From: Luzula sylvatica
Taxonomy: Eukaryota > Streptophyta > Magnoliopsida > Poales > Juncaceae
DNA length: 64,000 nucleotides
Reading direction: 5' to 3'
Assembly: GCA_946800325.1 (NCBI GenBank)
Contig: OX326960.1
Coordinates: 14,718,393-14,782,392, forward strand
Position numbers and translations under genes: made by a program. Position 1 is the first letter of the stretch; each line of letters begins with the position of its first letter. Shown here one piece after another: positions 1 to 12,893 of this stretch. The notes under the pieces were generated by a model. It was not told the origin of the DNA. It made no database searches and worked only from the letters and a program-made list of their open reading frames with translations.

Positions 1-124
1 GTAAAAGATACGATACAATCGATCTAAAAACACGTTATTTGAACTCCTCAAAGCGTTAAAATCATGTTTTGAATCGAAAAACAAACTTTCTTAGTGTTTG
101 TGAAATTTGGTGAAAAGTTATGTA
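1..124. repeat. Representative monomer (class A), internal anatomy
   Basis: This copy shows the internal layout shared by all monomers. A 5-bp direct repeat, gatac twice, lies at 7-16. A GATC site lies at 21-24. CpG sites lie at 11, 33, 54 and 75. Two short dyads are visible: tttga/tcaaa (38-42 with 48-52, 5-nt loop) and acaaac/gtttgt (81-86 with 96-101, 9-nt loop). A or T tracts centred near 59, 68 and 79, and again near 105 and 114, are spaced 9-11 bp apart, which can bend DNA. Class A differs from the commonest sequence by caatcgatc instead of caattgatc and by tcatgtt instead of tcttgtt. No CENP-B-box-like motif is seen. Confidence 0.9.
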
Positions 125-2231
125 CTAAAAGATACGATACAAATGATCCAAAAACACGTTATTTGAACTCCTCAAAGCGTTAAAATCTTGTTTTGAATCG
201 AAAAACAAACTTTCTTAGTGTTTCTGAAATTTGGTGAAAAATTCTGTAGTAAAAGATGCGACACAATTGATCTAAAAACACGTTATTTGAACTCCTCAAA
301 GCGTTAAAATCTTGTTTTCAATCGAAAAACAAACTTTCTTAGTGTTTGTGAAATTTGGTGAAAAGTTATGTAGTAAAAGATACGACACAAATGATCTAAA
401 AACATGTTATTTGAACTCCTCAAAGCGTTAAAATCTTGTTTTGAATCGAAAAACAAACTTTCTTAGTGTTTGTGAAATTTGGTGAAAAGTTATGTACTAA
501 AAGATACGATACAAATGATCTAAAACACGTTATGTGAAATCCTCAAAGCGTTAAAATCTTGTTTTGAATCGAAAAACAAACTTTCTTAGTGTTTGTGAAA
601 TTTGGTGAAAAGTTATGTAGTAAAAGATATGATACAATTGATCTAAAAACACGTTATTTGAACTCCTCAAAGCGTTAAAATCTTGTTTTGAATCGAAAAA
701 CAAACTTTCTTAGTGTTTGTGAAATTTGGTGAAAAGTTATGTAGTAAAATATACGATACAATTGATCTAAAAACACGTTATTTGAACTCCTTAAAGCGTT
801 AAAATCTTGTTTTGAATCGAAATACAAACTTTCTTAGTGTTTGTGAAATTTGGTGAAAAGTTATGTAGTAAAAGATACGATACAATTGATCTAAAAACAC
901 GTTATTTGAACTCCTCGAAGCGTTAAAATCTTGTTTTGAATCGAAAAACAAACTTTCTTTGTGTTTGTGAAATTTGGTGAAAAGCTATGTAGTAAAAGAT
1001 ACGATACAATTGATCTAAAAACACGTTATTTGAACTCCTCAAAGCGTTAAAAACTTGTTTTGAATCGAAAAACAAACTTTCTTAGTGTTTGTGAAATTTG
1101 GTGAAAAGTTATGTAGTAAAAGATACGATACACATAATCAAAAAACATGTTATTTGAACTCCTCAAAGCGTTAAAATCTTGTTTTGAATCGAAAAACAAA
1201 CTTTCTTAGTGTTTGTGAAATTTGGAGAAAAGTTATGTAGTAAAAGATACGATACAAATGATCTAAAAACACGTTATTTGAACTCCTCAAAGCGTTAAAA
1301 TCTTGTTTTGAATCGAAAAACAAACTTTCTTAGTGTTTGTGAAATTTGGTGAAAAGTTATGTAGCAAAAGATACGATACAATTGATCTAAAAACACGTTA
1401 TTTGTACTCCTCAAAGCGTTAAAATCTTGTTTTGAATCGAAAAACAAACTTTCTTAGTGTTTGTGAAATTTGGTGAAAAGTTATGTACTAAAAGATACGA
1501 TACAAATGATCTAAAAACACGTTATTTGAACTCCTCAAAGCGTTAAAATCTTGTTTTGAATCGAAAAACAAACTTTCTTAGTGTTTGTGAAATTTGGTGA
1601 AAAGTTATGTAGCAAAAGATACGATACAATTGATCTAAAAACACGTTATTTGTACTCCTCAAAGCGTTAAAATCTTGTTTTGAGTCGAAAAACAAACTTT
1701 CTTAGTGTTTGTGAAATTTGGTGAAAAGTTATGTACTAAAAGATACGATATAAATGATCTAAAAACACGTTATTTGAACTCCTCAAAGCGTTAAAATCTT
1801 GTTTTGAATCGAAAAACAAACTTTCTTAGCGTTTGTGAAATTTGGTGAAAAGTTATGTAGTAAAAGATACGACACAATAGATCTAAAAACACGTTATTTG
1901 AACTCCTCAAAGCGTTAAAATCTTGTTTTGAATCGAAAAACAAACTTTCTTAGTGTTTGTGAAATTTGGTGAAAAGTTATGTACTAAAAGAAACGATACA
2001 AATGATCTGAAAACACGCTATTTGAACTCCTGAAAGTTTTAAAATCTTGTTTTGAATCGAAAAACAAACTTTCTTAGTGTTTGTGAAATTTGGTGAAAAG
2101 TTATGTAGTAAAAGATACGATACAATTGATCTAAAAACACGTTATTTGAACTCCTCAAAGCGTTAAAATCTTGATTTGAATTGAAAAACAAACTTTCTTA
2201 GTGTTTGTGAAATTTGGTGAAAAGTTATGTA

Positions 2232-2355
2232 GTAAAAGATACGATACAATTGATCTAAAAACACGTTATTTGAACTCCTCAAAGCATTAAAATCTTGATT
2301 TGAATTGAAAAACAAACTTTCTTAGTGTTCGTGAAATTTGGTTAAAAGTTATGTC
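2232..2355. repeat. Chimeric monomer S/W
   Basis: The monomer carries agcatt, ttgatttgaattg and gttcgtg (class S) but ends in ggttaaaag and is followed by tgtcgtaaaag, as after class W. Elsewhere S is followed by U, V and W before T. The crossover lies between about 2,331 and 2,342 and removed three monomers. Confidence 0.75.
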
Positions 2356-2479
2356 GTAAAAGATACGATACAATTGATCTAAAAACACGTTATTTGAACT
2401 CCTCAAAGCGTTAAAATCTTTTTTTGAATCGAAAAACAAACTTTCTTAGTGTTTGTGAAATTTGTTGAAAAGTTATGTA

Positions 2480-5400
2480 GTAAAAGATACGATACAATCG
2501 ATCTAAAAACACGTTATTTGAACTCCTCAAAGCGTTAAAATCATGTTTTGAATCGAAAAACAAACTTTCTTAGTGTTTGTGAAATTTGGTGAAAAGTTAT
2601 GTACTAAAAGATACGATACAAATGATCCAAAAACACGTTATTTGAACTCCTCAAAGCGTTAAAATCTTGTTTTGAATCGAAAAACAAACTTTCTTAGTGT
2701 TTCTGAAATTTGGTGAAAAATTCTGTAGTAAAAGATGCGACACAATTGATCTAAAAACACGTTATTTGAACTCCTCAAAGCGTTAAAATCTTGTTTTCAA
2801 TCGAAAAACAAACTTTCTTAGTGTTTGTGAAATTTGGTGAAAAGTTATGTAGTAAAAGATACGACACAAATGATCTAAAAACATGTTATTTGAACTCCTC
2901 AAAGCGTTAAAATCTTGTTTTGAATCGAAAAACAAACTTTCTTAGTGTTTGTGAAATTTGGTGAAAAGTTATGTACTAAAAGATACGATACAAATGATCT
3001 AAAACACGTTATGTGAAATCCTCAAAGCGTTAAAATCTTGTTTTGAATCGAAAAACAAACTTTCTTAGTGTTTGTGAAATTTGGTGAAAAGTTATGTAGT
3101 AAAAGATATGATACAATTGATCTAAAAACACGTTATTTGAACTCCTCAAAGCGTTAAAATCTTGTTTTGAATCGAAAAACAAACTTTCTTAGTGTTTGTG
3201 AAATTTGGTGAAAAGTTATGTACTAAAAGAAACGATACAAATGATCTGAAAACACGCTATTTGAACTCCTGAATGCGTTAAAATCTTGTTTTGAATCGAA
3301 AAACAAACTTTCTTAGTGTTTGTGAAATTTGGTGAAAAGTTATGTAGTGAAAGATACGATACAAATGATCTAAAAACATGTTATTTGAACTCCTCAAAGC
3401 GTTAAAATCTTGTTTTGAATCGAAAAACAAAGTTTCTTAGTGTTTGTGAAATTTGGTGAAAAGTTATGTACTAAAAGATACGATACAAATGATCTAAAAA
3501 CACTTTATTTGAACTCCTCAAAGCGTTAAAATCTTGTTTTGAATCGAAAAACAAACTTTCTTAGTGTTTGTGAAATTTGGTGAAAAGTTATGTAGTAAAA
3601 GATACGATACAATTGATCTAAAAACACGTTATTTGTACTCCTCAAAGCGTTAAAATCTTGTTTTGAATCGAAAAACAAACTTTCTTAGTGTTTGTTAAAT
3701 TTGGTGGAAAGTTATGTACTAAAAGATACGATACAAATGATCTGAAAACACGCTATTTGAACTCCTGAAAGCGTTAAAATCTTGTTTTGAATCGAAAAAC
3801 AAACTTTCTTAGTGTTTGTGAAATTTGGTGAAAAGTTATGTAGTAAAAGATACGACACAATTGATCTAAAAACACGTTATTTGAACTCCTCAAAGCGTTA
3901 AAATCTTGTTTTGAATCGAAAAACAAACTTTCTTAGTGTTTGTGAAATTTGGTGAAAAGTTATGTAGTAAAAGATACGATACAATTGATCTAAAAACACG
4001 TTATTTGAACTCCTCAAAGCGTTAAAATCTTGATTTGAATTGAAAAACAAACTTTCTTAGTGTTTGTGAAATTTGGTGAAAAATTATGTAGTAAAAGATA
4101 CGATACAATTGATCTAAAAACACGTTATTTGAACTCCTCAAAGCGTTAAAATCTTGATTTGAATTGAAAAACAAACTTTCTTAGTGTTCGTGAAATTTGG
4201 TGAAAAGTTATGTGGTAAAAGATACGATACAAATGATCTAAAAACACGTTATTTGAACACCCCAAAGCGTTAAAATCTTGTTTTGAAACGAAAAACAAAC
4301 TTTCTTAGTGTTTGTGATATTTGGTGAAAAATTATGTAGTAAAAGATACGATACAATTGATCTCAAAACACGTTATTTGAACTCCTCAAAGCGTTAAAAT
4401 CTTGTTTTGAATCGAAAAACAAACTTTCTTAGTGTTTGTGAAATTTGGTGAAAAGTTATGTAGTAAAATATACGATACAATTGATCTAAAAACACGTTAT
4501 TTGAACTCCTTAAAGCGTTAAAATCTTGTTTTGAATCGAAATACAAACTTTCTTAGTGTTTGTGAAATTTGGTGAAAAGTTATGTAGTAAAAGATACGAT
4601 ACAATTGATCTAAAAACACGTTATTTGAACTCCTCGAAGCGTTAAAATCTTGTTTTGAATCGAAAAACAAACTTTCTTTGTGTTTGTGAAATTTGGTGAA
4701 AAGCTATGTAGTAAAAGATACGATACAATTGATCTAAAAACACGTTATTTGAACTCCTCAAAGCGTTAAAAACTTGTTTTGAATCGAAAAACAAACTTTC
4801 TTAGTGTTTGTGAAATTTGGTGAAAAGTTATGTAGTAAAAGATACGATACACATAATCAAAAAACATGTTATTTGAACTCCTCAAAGCGTTAAAATCTTG
4901 TTTTGAATCGAAAAACAAACTTTCTTAGTGTTTGTGAAATTTGGAGAAAAGTTATGTAGTAAAAGATACGATACAAATGATCTAAAAACACGTTATTTGA
5001 ACTCCTCAAAGCGTTAAAATCTTGTTTTGAATCGAAAAACAAACTTTCTTAGTGTTTGTGAAATTTGGTGAAAAGTTATGTAGCAAAAGATACGATACAA
5101 TTGATCTAAAAACACGTTATTTGTACTCCTCAAAGCGTTAAAATCTTGTTTTGAATCGAAAAACAAACTTTCTTAGTGTTTGTGAAATTTGGTGAAAAGT
5201 TATGTACTAAAAGATACGATACAAATGATCTAAAAACACGTTATTTGAACTCCTCAAAGCGTTAAAATCTTGTTTTGAATCGAAAAACAAACTTTCTTAG
5301 TGTTTGTGAAATTTGGTGAAAAGTTATGTAGCAAAAGATACGATACAATTGATCTAAAAACACGTTATTTGTACTCCTCAAAGCGTTAAAATCTTGTTTT

Positions 5401-6570
5401 GAGTCGAAAAACAAACTTTCTTAGTGTTTGTGAAATTTGGTGAAAAGTTATGTACTAAAAGATACGATATAAATGATCTAAAAACACGTTATTTGAACTC
5501 CTCAAAGCGTTAAAATCTTGTTTTGAATCGAAAAACAAACTTTCTTAGCGTTTGTGAAATTTGGTGAAAAGTTATGTAGTAAAAGATACGACACAATAGA
5601 TCTAAAAACACGTTATTTGAACTCCTCAAAGCGTTAAAATCTTGTTTTGAATCGAAAAACAAACTTTCTTAGTGTTTGTGAAATTTGGTGAAAAGTTATG
5701 TACTAAAAGAAACGATACAAATGATCTGAAAACACGCTATTTGAACTCCTGAAAGTTTTAAAATCTTGTTTTGAATCGAAAAACAAACTTTCTTAGTGTT
5801 TGTGAAATTTGGTGAAAAGTTATGTAGTAAAAGATACGATACAATTGATCTAAAAACACGTTATTTGAACTCCTCAAAGCGTTAAAATCTTGATTTGAAT
5901 TGAAAAACAAACTTTCTTAGTGTTTGTGAAATTTGGTGAAAAGTTATGTAGTAAAAGATACGATACAATTGATCTAAAAACACGTTATTTGAACTCCTCA
6001 AAGCATTAAAATCTTGATTTGAATTGAAAAACAAACTTTCTTAGTGTTCGTGAAATTTGGTGAAAAGTTATGTGGTAAAAGATACGATACAAATGATCTA
6101 AAAACACGTTATTTGAACACCCCAAAGCGTTAAAATCTTGTTTTGAAACGAAAAACAAACTTTCTTAGTGTTTGTGAAATTTGGTGAAAAATTATGTAGT
6201 AAAAGATACGATACAATTGATCTCAAAACACGTTATTTGAACTCCTCAAAGCGTTAAAATCTTGTTTTGAATCGAAAAACAAACTTTCTTAGTGTTTGTG
6301 AAATTTGGTGAAAAGTTATGTCGTAAAAGATACGATACAATTGATCTAAAAACACGTTATTTGAACTCCTCAAAGCGTTAAAATCTTGTTTTGACTCGAA
6401 AAACAAACTTTCTTAGTGTTTGTGAAATTTGGTTAAAAGTTATGTCGTAAAAGATACGATACAATTGATCTAAAAACACGTTATTTGAACTCCTCAAAGC
6501 GTTAAAATCTTTTTTTGAATCGAAAAACAAACTTTCTTAGTGTTTGTGAAATTTGTTGAAAAGTTATGTA
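2480..6570. repeat. HOR block 2: 33 monomers, A-F, a-f, R S' U V, G-T
   Basis: Order is A B C D E F a b c d e f R S' U V G H I J K L M N O P Q R S U V W T, 33 copies, 4,091 bp, with E at 2976. It holds both major modules: the left one (A-F, a-f) and the right one (G-T). It may be close to a complete HOR unit from which others were derived by deletion. Its first 12 monomers (2480-3966) recur at 6571-8057 with an offset of 4,091 bp, including the gaatgcg and ggtggaaag markers. Confidence 0.85.
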
Positions 6571-9500
6571 GTAAAAGATACGATACAATCGATCTAAAAA
6601 CACGTTATTTGAACTCCTCAAAGCGTTAAAATCATGTTTTGAATCGAAAAACAAACTTTCTTAGTGTTTGTGAAATTTGGTGAAAAGTTATGTACTAAAA
6701 GATACGATACAAATGATCCAAAAACACGTTATTTGAACTCCTCAAAGCGTTAAAATCTTGTTTTGAATCGAAAAACAAACTTTCTTAGTGTTTCTGAAAT
6801 TTGGTGAAAAATTCTGTAGTAAAAGATGCGACACAATTGATCTAAAAACACGTTATTTGAACTCCTCAAAGCGTTAAAATCTTGTTTTCAATCGAAAAAC
6901 AAACTTTCTTAGTGTTTGTGAAATTTGGTGAAAAGTTATGTAGTAAAAGATACGACACAAATGATCTAAAAACATGTTATTTGAACTCCTCAAAGCGTTA
7001 AAATCTTGTTTTGAATCGAAAAACAAACTTTCTTAGTGTTTGTGAAATTTGGTGAAAAGTTATGTACTTAAAGATACGATACAAATGATCTAAAACACGT
7101 TATGTGAAATCCTCAAAGCGTTAAAATCTTGTTTTGAATCGAAAAACAAACTTTCTTAGTGTTTGTGAAATTTGGTGAAAAGTTATGTAGTAAAAGATAT
7201 GATACAATTGATCTAAAAACACGTTATTTGAACTCCTCAAAGCGTTAAAATCTTGTTTTGAATCGAAAAACAAACTTTCTTAGTGTTTGTGAAATTTGGT
7301 GAAAAGTTATGTACTAAAAGAAACGATACAAATGATCTGAAAACACGCTATTTGAACTCCTGAATGCGTTAAAATCTTGTTTTGAATCGAAAAACAAACT
7401 TTCTTAGTGTTTGTGAAATTTGGTGAAAAGTTATGTAGTGAAAGATACGATACAAATGATCTAAAAACATGTTATTTGAACTCCTCAAAGCATTAAAATC
7501 TTGTTTTGAATCGAAAAACAAAGTTTCTTAGTGTTTGTGAAATTTGGTGAAAAGTTATGTACTAAAAGATACGATACAAATGATCTAAAAACACTTTATT
7601 TGAACTCCTCAAAGCGTTAAAATCTTGTTTTGAATCGAAAAACAAACTTTCTTAGTGTTTGTGAAATTTGGTGAAAAGTTATGTAGTAAAAGATACGATA
7701 CAATTGATCTAAAAACACGTTATTTGTACTCCTCAAAGCGTTAAAATCTTGTTTTGAATCGAAAAACAAACTTTCTTAGTGTTTGTTAAATTTGGTGGAA
7801 AGTTATGTACTAAAAGATACGATACAAATGATCTGAAAACACGCTATTTGAACTCCTGAAAGCGTTAAAATCTTGTTTTGAATCGAAAAACAAACTTTCT
7901 TAGTGTTTGTGAAATTTGGTGAAAAGTTATGTAGTAAAAGATACAACACAATTGATCTAAAAACACGTTATTTGAACTCCTCAAAGCGTTAAAATCTTGT
8001 TTTGAATCGAAAAACAAACATTCTTAGCGTTTGTGAAATTTGGTGAAAAGTTATATAGTAAAAGATACGACACAATTGATCTAAAAACACGTTATTTGAA
8101 CTCCTCAAAGCGTTAAAATCTTGTTTTGAATCGAAAAACAAACTTTCTTAGTGTTTGTGAAATTTGGTGAAAAGTTATGTACTAAAAGAAACGATACAAA
8201 TGATCTGAAAACACGCTATTTGAACTCCTGAAAGCATTAAAATCTTGTTTTGAATCGAAAAACAAACTTTCTTAGTGTTTGTGAAATTTGGTGAAAAGTT
8301 ATGTAGTAAAAGATACGATACAATTGATCTAAAAACACGTTATTTGAACTCCTCAAAGCGTTAAAATCTTGATTTGAATTGAAAAACAAACTTTCTTAGT
8401 GTTTGTGAAATTTGGTGAAAAGTTATGTAGTAAAAGATACGATACAATTGATCTAAAAACACGTTATTTGAACTCCTCAAAGCATTAAAATCTTGATTTG
8501 AATTGAAAAACAAACTTTCTTAGTGTTCGTGAAATTTGGTGAAAAGTTATGTGGTAAAAGATACGATACAAATGATCTAAAAACACGTTATTTGAACACC
8601 CCAAAGCGTTAAAATCTTGTTTTGAAACGAAAAACAAACTTTCTTAGTGTTTGTCAAATTTGGTGAAAAATTATGTAGTAAAAGATACGATACAATTGAT
8701 CTCAAAACACGTTATTTGAACTCCTCAAAGCGTTAAAATCTTGTTTTGAATCGAAAAACAAACTTTCTTAGTGTTTGTGAAATTTGGTGAAAAGTTATGT
8801 CGTAAAAGATACGATACAATTGATCTAAAAACACGTTATTTGAACTCCTCAAAGCGTTAAAATCTTGTTTTGAATCGAAAAACAAACTTTCTTAGTGTTT
8901 GTGAAATTTGGTTAAAAGTTATGTCGTAAAAGATACGATACAATTGATCTAAAAACACGTTATTTGAACTCCTCAAAGCGTTAAAATCTTTTTTTGAATC
9001 GAAAAACAAACTTTCTTATTGTTTGTGAAATTTGGTGAAAAGTTATGTAGTAAAAGATACGATACAAATGATCTAAAAACACGTTATTTGAACTCCTCAA
9101 AGCGTTAAAATCTTGTTTTGAATCGAAAAACAAACTTTCTTAGTGTTTGTGAAATTTGGTGAAAAGTTATGTAGCAAAAGATACGATACAATTGATCTAA
9201 AAACACGTTATTTGTACTCCTCAAAGCGTTAAAATCTTGTTTTGAATCGAAAAACAAACTTTCTTAGTGTTTGTGAAATTTGGTGAAAAGTTATGTACTA
9301 AAAGATACGATACAAATGATCTAAAAACACGTTATTTGAACTTCTCAAAGCGTTAAAATCTTGTTTTGAATCGAAAAACAAACTTTCTTAGTGTTTTTGA
9401 AATTTGGTGAAAAGTTATGTAGCAAAAGATACGATACAATTGATCTAAAAACACGTTATTTGTACTCCTCAAAGCGTTAAAATCTTGTTTTGAGTCGAAA

Positions 9501-9917
9501 AACAAACTTTCTTAGTGTTTGTGAAATTTGGTGAAAAGTTATGTACTAAAAGATACGATATAAATGATCTAAAAACACGTTATTTGAACTCCTCAAAGCG
9601 TTAAAATCTTGTTTTGAATCGAAAAACAAACATTCTTAGCGTTTGTGAAATTTGGTGAAAAGTTATGTAGTAAAAGATACGACACAATTGATCTAAAAAC
9701 ACGTTATTTGAACTCCTCAAAGCGTTAAAATCTTGTTTTGAATCGAAAAACAAACTTTCTTAGTGTTTGTGAAATTTGGTGAAAAGTTATGTACTAAAAG
9801 AAACGATACAAATGATCTGAAAACACGCTATTTGAACTCCTGAAAGCGTTAAAATCTTGTTTTGAATCGAAAAACAAACTTTCTTAGTGTTTGTGAAATT
9901 TGGTGAAAAGTTATGTA
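3719..9917. repeat. 51-monomer tandem duplication, copy 1 (offset 6,323 bp)
   Basis: Monomer classes and markers from e (3719) to Q'' (9794-9917) recur at 10,042-16,116. Examples are f at 3843 and 10,166, G at 4463 and 10,786, A at 6571 and 12,894, gaatgcg at 7361 and 13,684, and cttattg at 9011 and 15,334. The true breakpoints lie within the preceding d-like monomers (3595 and 9918). Confidence 0.85.
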
Positions 9918-12893
9918 GCAAAAGATACGATACAATTGATCTAAAAACACGTTATTTGTACTCCTCAAAGCGTTAAAATCTTGTTTTGAATCGAAAAACA
10001 AACTTTCTTAGTGTTTGTTAAATTTGGTGGAAAGTTATGTACTAAAAGATACGATACAAATGATCTGAAAACACGCTATTTGAACTCCTGAAAGCGTTAA
10101 AATCTTGTTTTGAATTGAAAAACAAACTTTCTTAGTGTTTGTGAAATTTGGTGAAAAGTTATGTAGTAAAAGATACGACACAATTGATCTAAAAACACGT
10201 TATTTGAACTCCTCAAAGCGTTAAAATCTTGTTTTGAATCGAAAAACAAACTTTCTTAGTGTTTGTGAAATTTGGTGAAAAGTTATGTAGTAAAAGATAC
10301 GATACAATTGATCTAAAAACACGTTATTTGAACTCCTCAAAGCGTTAAAATCTAGATTTGAATTGAAAAACAAACTTTCTTAGTGTTTGTGAAATTTGGT
10401 GAAAAATTATGTAGTAAAAGATACGATACAATTGATCTAAAAACACGTTATTTGAACTCCTCAAAGCGTTAAAATCTTGATTTGAATTGAAAAACAAACT
10501 TTCTTAGTGTTCGTGAAATTTGGTGAAAAGTTATGTGGTAAAAGATACGATACAAATGATCTAAAAACACGTTATTTGAACACCCCAAAGCGTTAAAATC
10601 TTGTTTTGAAACGAAAAACAAACTTTCTTAGTGTTTGTGATATTTGGTGAAAAATTATGTAGTAAAAGATACGATACAATTGATCTCAAAACACGTTATT
10701 TGAACTCCTCAAAGCGTTAAAATCTTGTTTTGAATCGAAAAACAAACTTTCTTAGTGTTTGTGAAATTTGGTGAAAAGTTATGTAGTAAAATATACGATA
10801 CAATTGATCTAAAAACACGTTATTTGAACTCCTTAAAGCGTTAAAATCTTGTTTTGAATCGAAATACAAACTTTCTTAGTGTTTGTGAAATTTGGTGAAA
10901 AGTTATGTAGTAAAAGATACGATACAATTGATCTAAAAACACGTTATTTGAACTCCTCGAAGCGTTAAAATCTTGTTTTGAATCGAAAAACAAACTTTCT
11001 TTGTGTTTGTGAAATTTGGTGAAAAGCTATGTAGTAAAAGATACGATACAATTGATCTAAAAACACGTTATTTGAACTCCTCAAAGCGTTAAAAACTTGT
11101 TTTGAATCGAAAAACAAACTTTCTTAGTGTTTGTGAAATTTGGTGAAAAGTTATGTAGTAAAAGATACGATACACATAATCAAAAAACATGTTATTTGAA
11201 CTCCTCAAAGCGTTAAAATCTTGTTTTGAATCGAAAAACAAACTTTCTTAGTGTTTGTGAAATTTGGAGAAAAGTTATGTAGTAAAAGATACGATACAAA
11301 TGATCTAAAAACACGTTATTTGAACTCCTCAAAGCGTTAAAATCTTGTTTTGAATCGAAAAACAAACTTTCTTAGTGTTTGTGAAATTTGGTGAAAAGTT
11401 ATGTAGCAAAAGATACGATACAATTGATCTAAAAACACGTTATTTGTACTCCTCAAAGCGTTAAAATCTTGTTTTGAATCGAAAAACAAACTTTCTTAGT
11501 GTTTGTGAAATTTGGTGAAAAGTTATGTACTAAAAGATACGATACAAATGATCTAAAAACACGTTATTTGAACTCCTCAAAGCGTTAAAATCTTGTTTTG
11601 AATCGAAAAACAAACTTTCTTAGTGTTTGTGAAATTTGGTGAAAAGTTATGTAGCAAAAGATACGATACAATTGATCTAAAAACACGTTATTTGTACTCC
11701 TCAAAGCGTTAAAATCTTGTTTTGAGTCGAAAAACAAACTTTCTTAGTGTTTGTGAAATTTGGTGAAAAGTTATGTACTAAAAGATACGATATAAATGAT
11801 CTAAAAACACGTTATTTGAACTCCTCAAAGCGTTAAAATCTTGTTTTGAATCGAAAAACAAACTTTCTTAGCGTTTGTGAAATTTGGTGAAAAGTTATGT
11901 AGTAAAAGATACGACACAATAGATCTAAAAACACGTTATTTGAACTCCTCAAAGCGTTAAAATCTTGTTTTGAATCGAAAAACAAACTTTCTTAGTGTTT
12001 GTGAAATTTGGTGAAAAGTTATGTACTAAAAGAAACGATACAAATGATCTGAAAACACGCTATTTGAACTCCTGAAAGTTTTAAAATCTTGTTTTGAATC
12101 GAAAAACAAACTTTCTTAGTGTTTGTGAAATTTGGTGAAAAGTTATGTAGTAAAAGATACGATACAATTGATCTAAAAACACGTTATTTGAACTCCTCAA
12201 AGCGTTAAAATCTTGATTTGAATTGAAAAACAAACTTTCTTAGTGTTTGTGAAATTTGGTGAAAAGTTATGTAGTAAAAGATACGATACAATTGATCTAA
12301 AAACACGTTATTTGAACTCCTCAAAGCATTAAAATCTTGATTTGAATTGAAAAACAAACTTTCTTAGTGTTCGTGAAATTTGGTGAAAAGTTATGTGGTA
12401 AAAGATACGATACAAATGATCTAAAAACACGTTATTTGAACACCCCAAAGCGTTAAAATCTTGTTTTGAAACGAAAAACAAACTTTCTTAGTGTTTGTGA
12501 AATTTGGTGAAAAATTATGTAGTAAAAGATACGATACAATTGATCTCAAAACACGTTATTTGAACTCCTCAAAGCGTTAAAATCTTGTTTTGAATCGAAA
12601 AACAAACTTTCTTAGTGTTTGTGAAATTTGGTGAAAAGTTATGTCGTAAAAGATACGATACAATTGATCTAAAAACACGTTATTTGAACTCCTCAAAGCG
12701 TTAAAATCTTGTTTTGACTCGAAAAACAAACTTTCTTAGTGTTTGTGAAATTTGGTTAAAAGTTATGTCGTAAAAGATACGATACAATTGATCTAAAAAC
12801 ACGTTATTTGAACTCCTCAAAGCGTTAAAATCTTTTTTTGAATCGAAAAACAAACTTTCTTAGTGTTTGTGAAATTTGTTGAAAAGTTATGTA
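6571..12893. repeat. HOR block 3: 51 monomers
   Basis: Order is A B C D E F a b c d e f f Q' R S U V W T' K L M' N O P' Q'' (hybrid L/d) e f R S' U V G H I J K L M N O P Q R S U V W T, 6,323 bp, with E at 7067. It adds a module not seen in blocks 1-2: f Q' R S U V W T' followed by a derived K-L-M'-N-O-P'-Q'' run with cttctc and cattcttagcg. Its length equals the offset of the large duplication spanning blocks 2-4. The monomer at 9918-10041 begins as L (gcaaaag) and ends as d (ggtggaaag); this is the join between the duplicated copies. Confidence 0.85.
9918..10041. repeat. Chimeric monomer L/d at the 6.3-kb duplication join
   Basis: It begins gcaaaag (class L) and ends gttaaatttggtggaaag (class d). 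It sits exactly between Q'' of one duplicate and e of the next, so it records the crossover that produced the 6,323-bp tandem copy. Confidence 0.7.

Larger units (their letters stand above)
1..2479. repeat. HOR block 1: 20 monomers, order A-F, G-S, T
   Basis: Monomer order is A B C D E F G H I J K L M N O P Q R S T, 20 copies, 2,479 bp because E (497-619) is 123 bp. Compared with later blocks it lacks U, V and W. Monomer 2232-2355 starts as S (agcatt, gttcgtg) and ends as W (ggttaaaag), so an S-to-W join removed about three monomers. The block is followed at 2480 by another class A monomer. The window begins exactly on a monomer boundary, so what precedes A is unseen. Confidence 0.85.

Noticed and set aside
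21..86. Sub-monomer repeat (gatctaaaaacac at 21-33 resembling aatcgaaaaacaa at 72-84)
   Set aside because: The match is short, A-rich and has no consistent period (offset 51 does not divide 124), so an origin of the monomer by internal duplication is not supported.
81..101. acaaac/gtttgt dyad as an intrinsic terminator or operator
   Set aside because: The stem is only 6 bp with A/T-rich pairs, has no associated transcript and recurs in essentially every monomer. It is reported only as a structural property of the repeat.
1..124. CENP-B box or telomere repeat inside the monomer
   Set aside because: No stretch resembles the CENP-B-box core nnTTCGnnnnAnnCGGGn, and no TTAGGG-like or TTTAGGG-like tandem is present.
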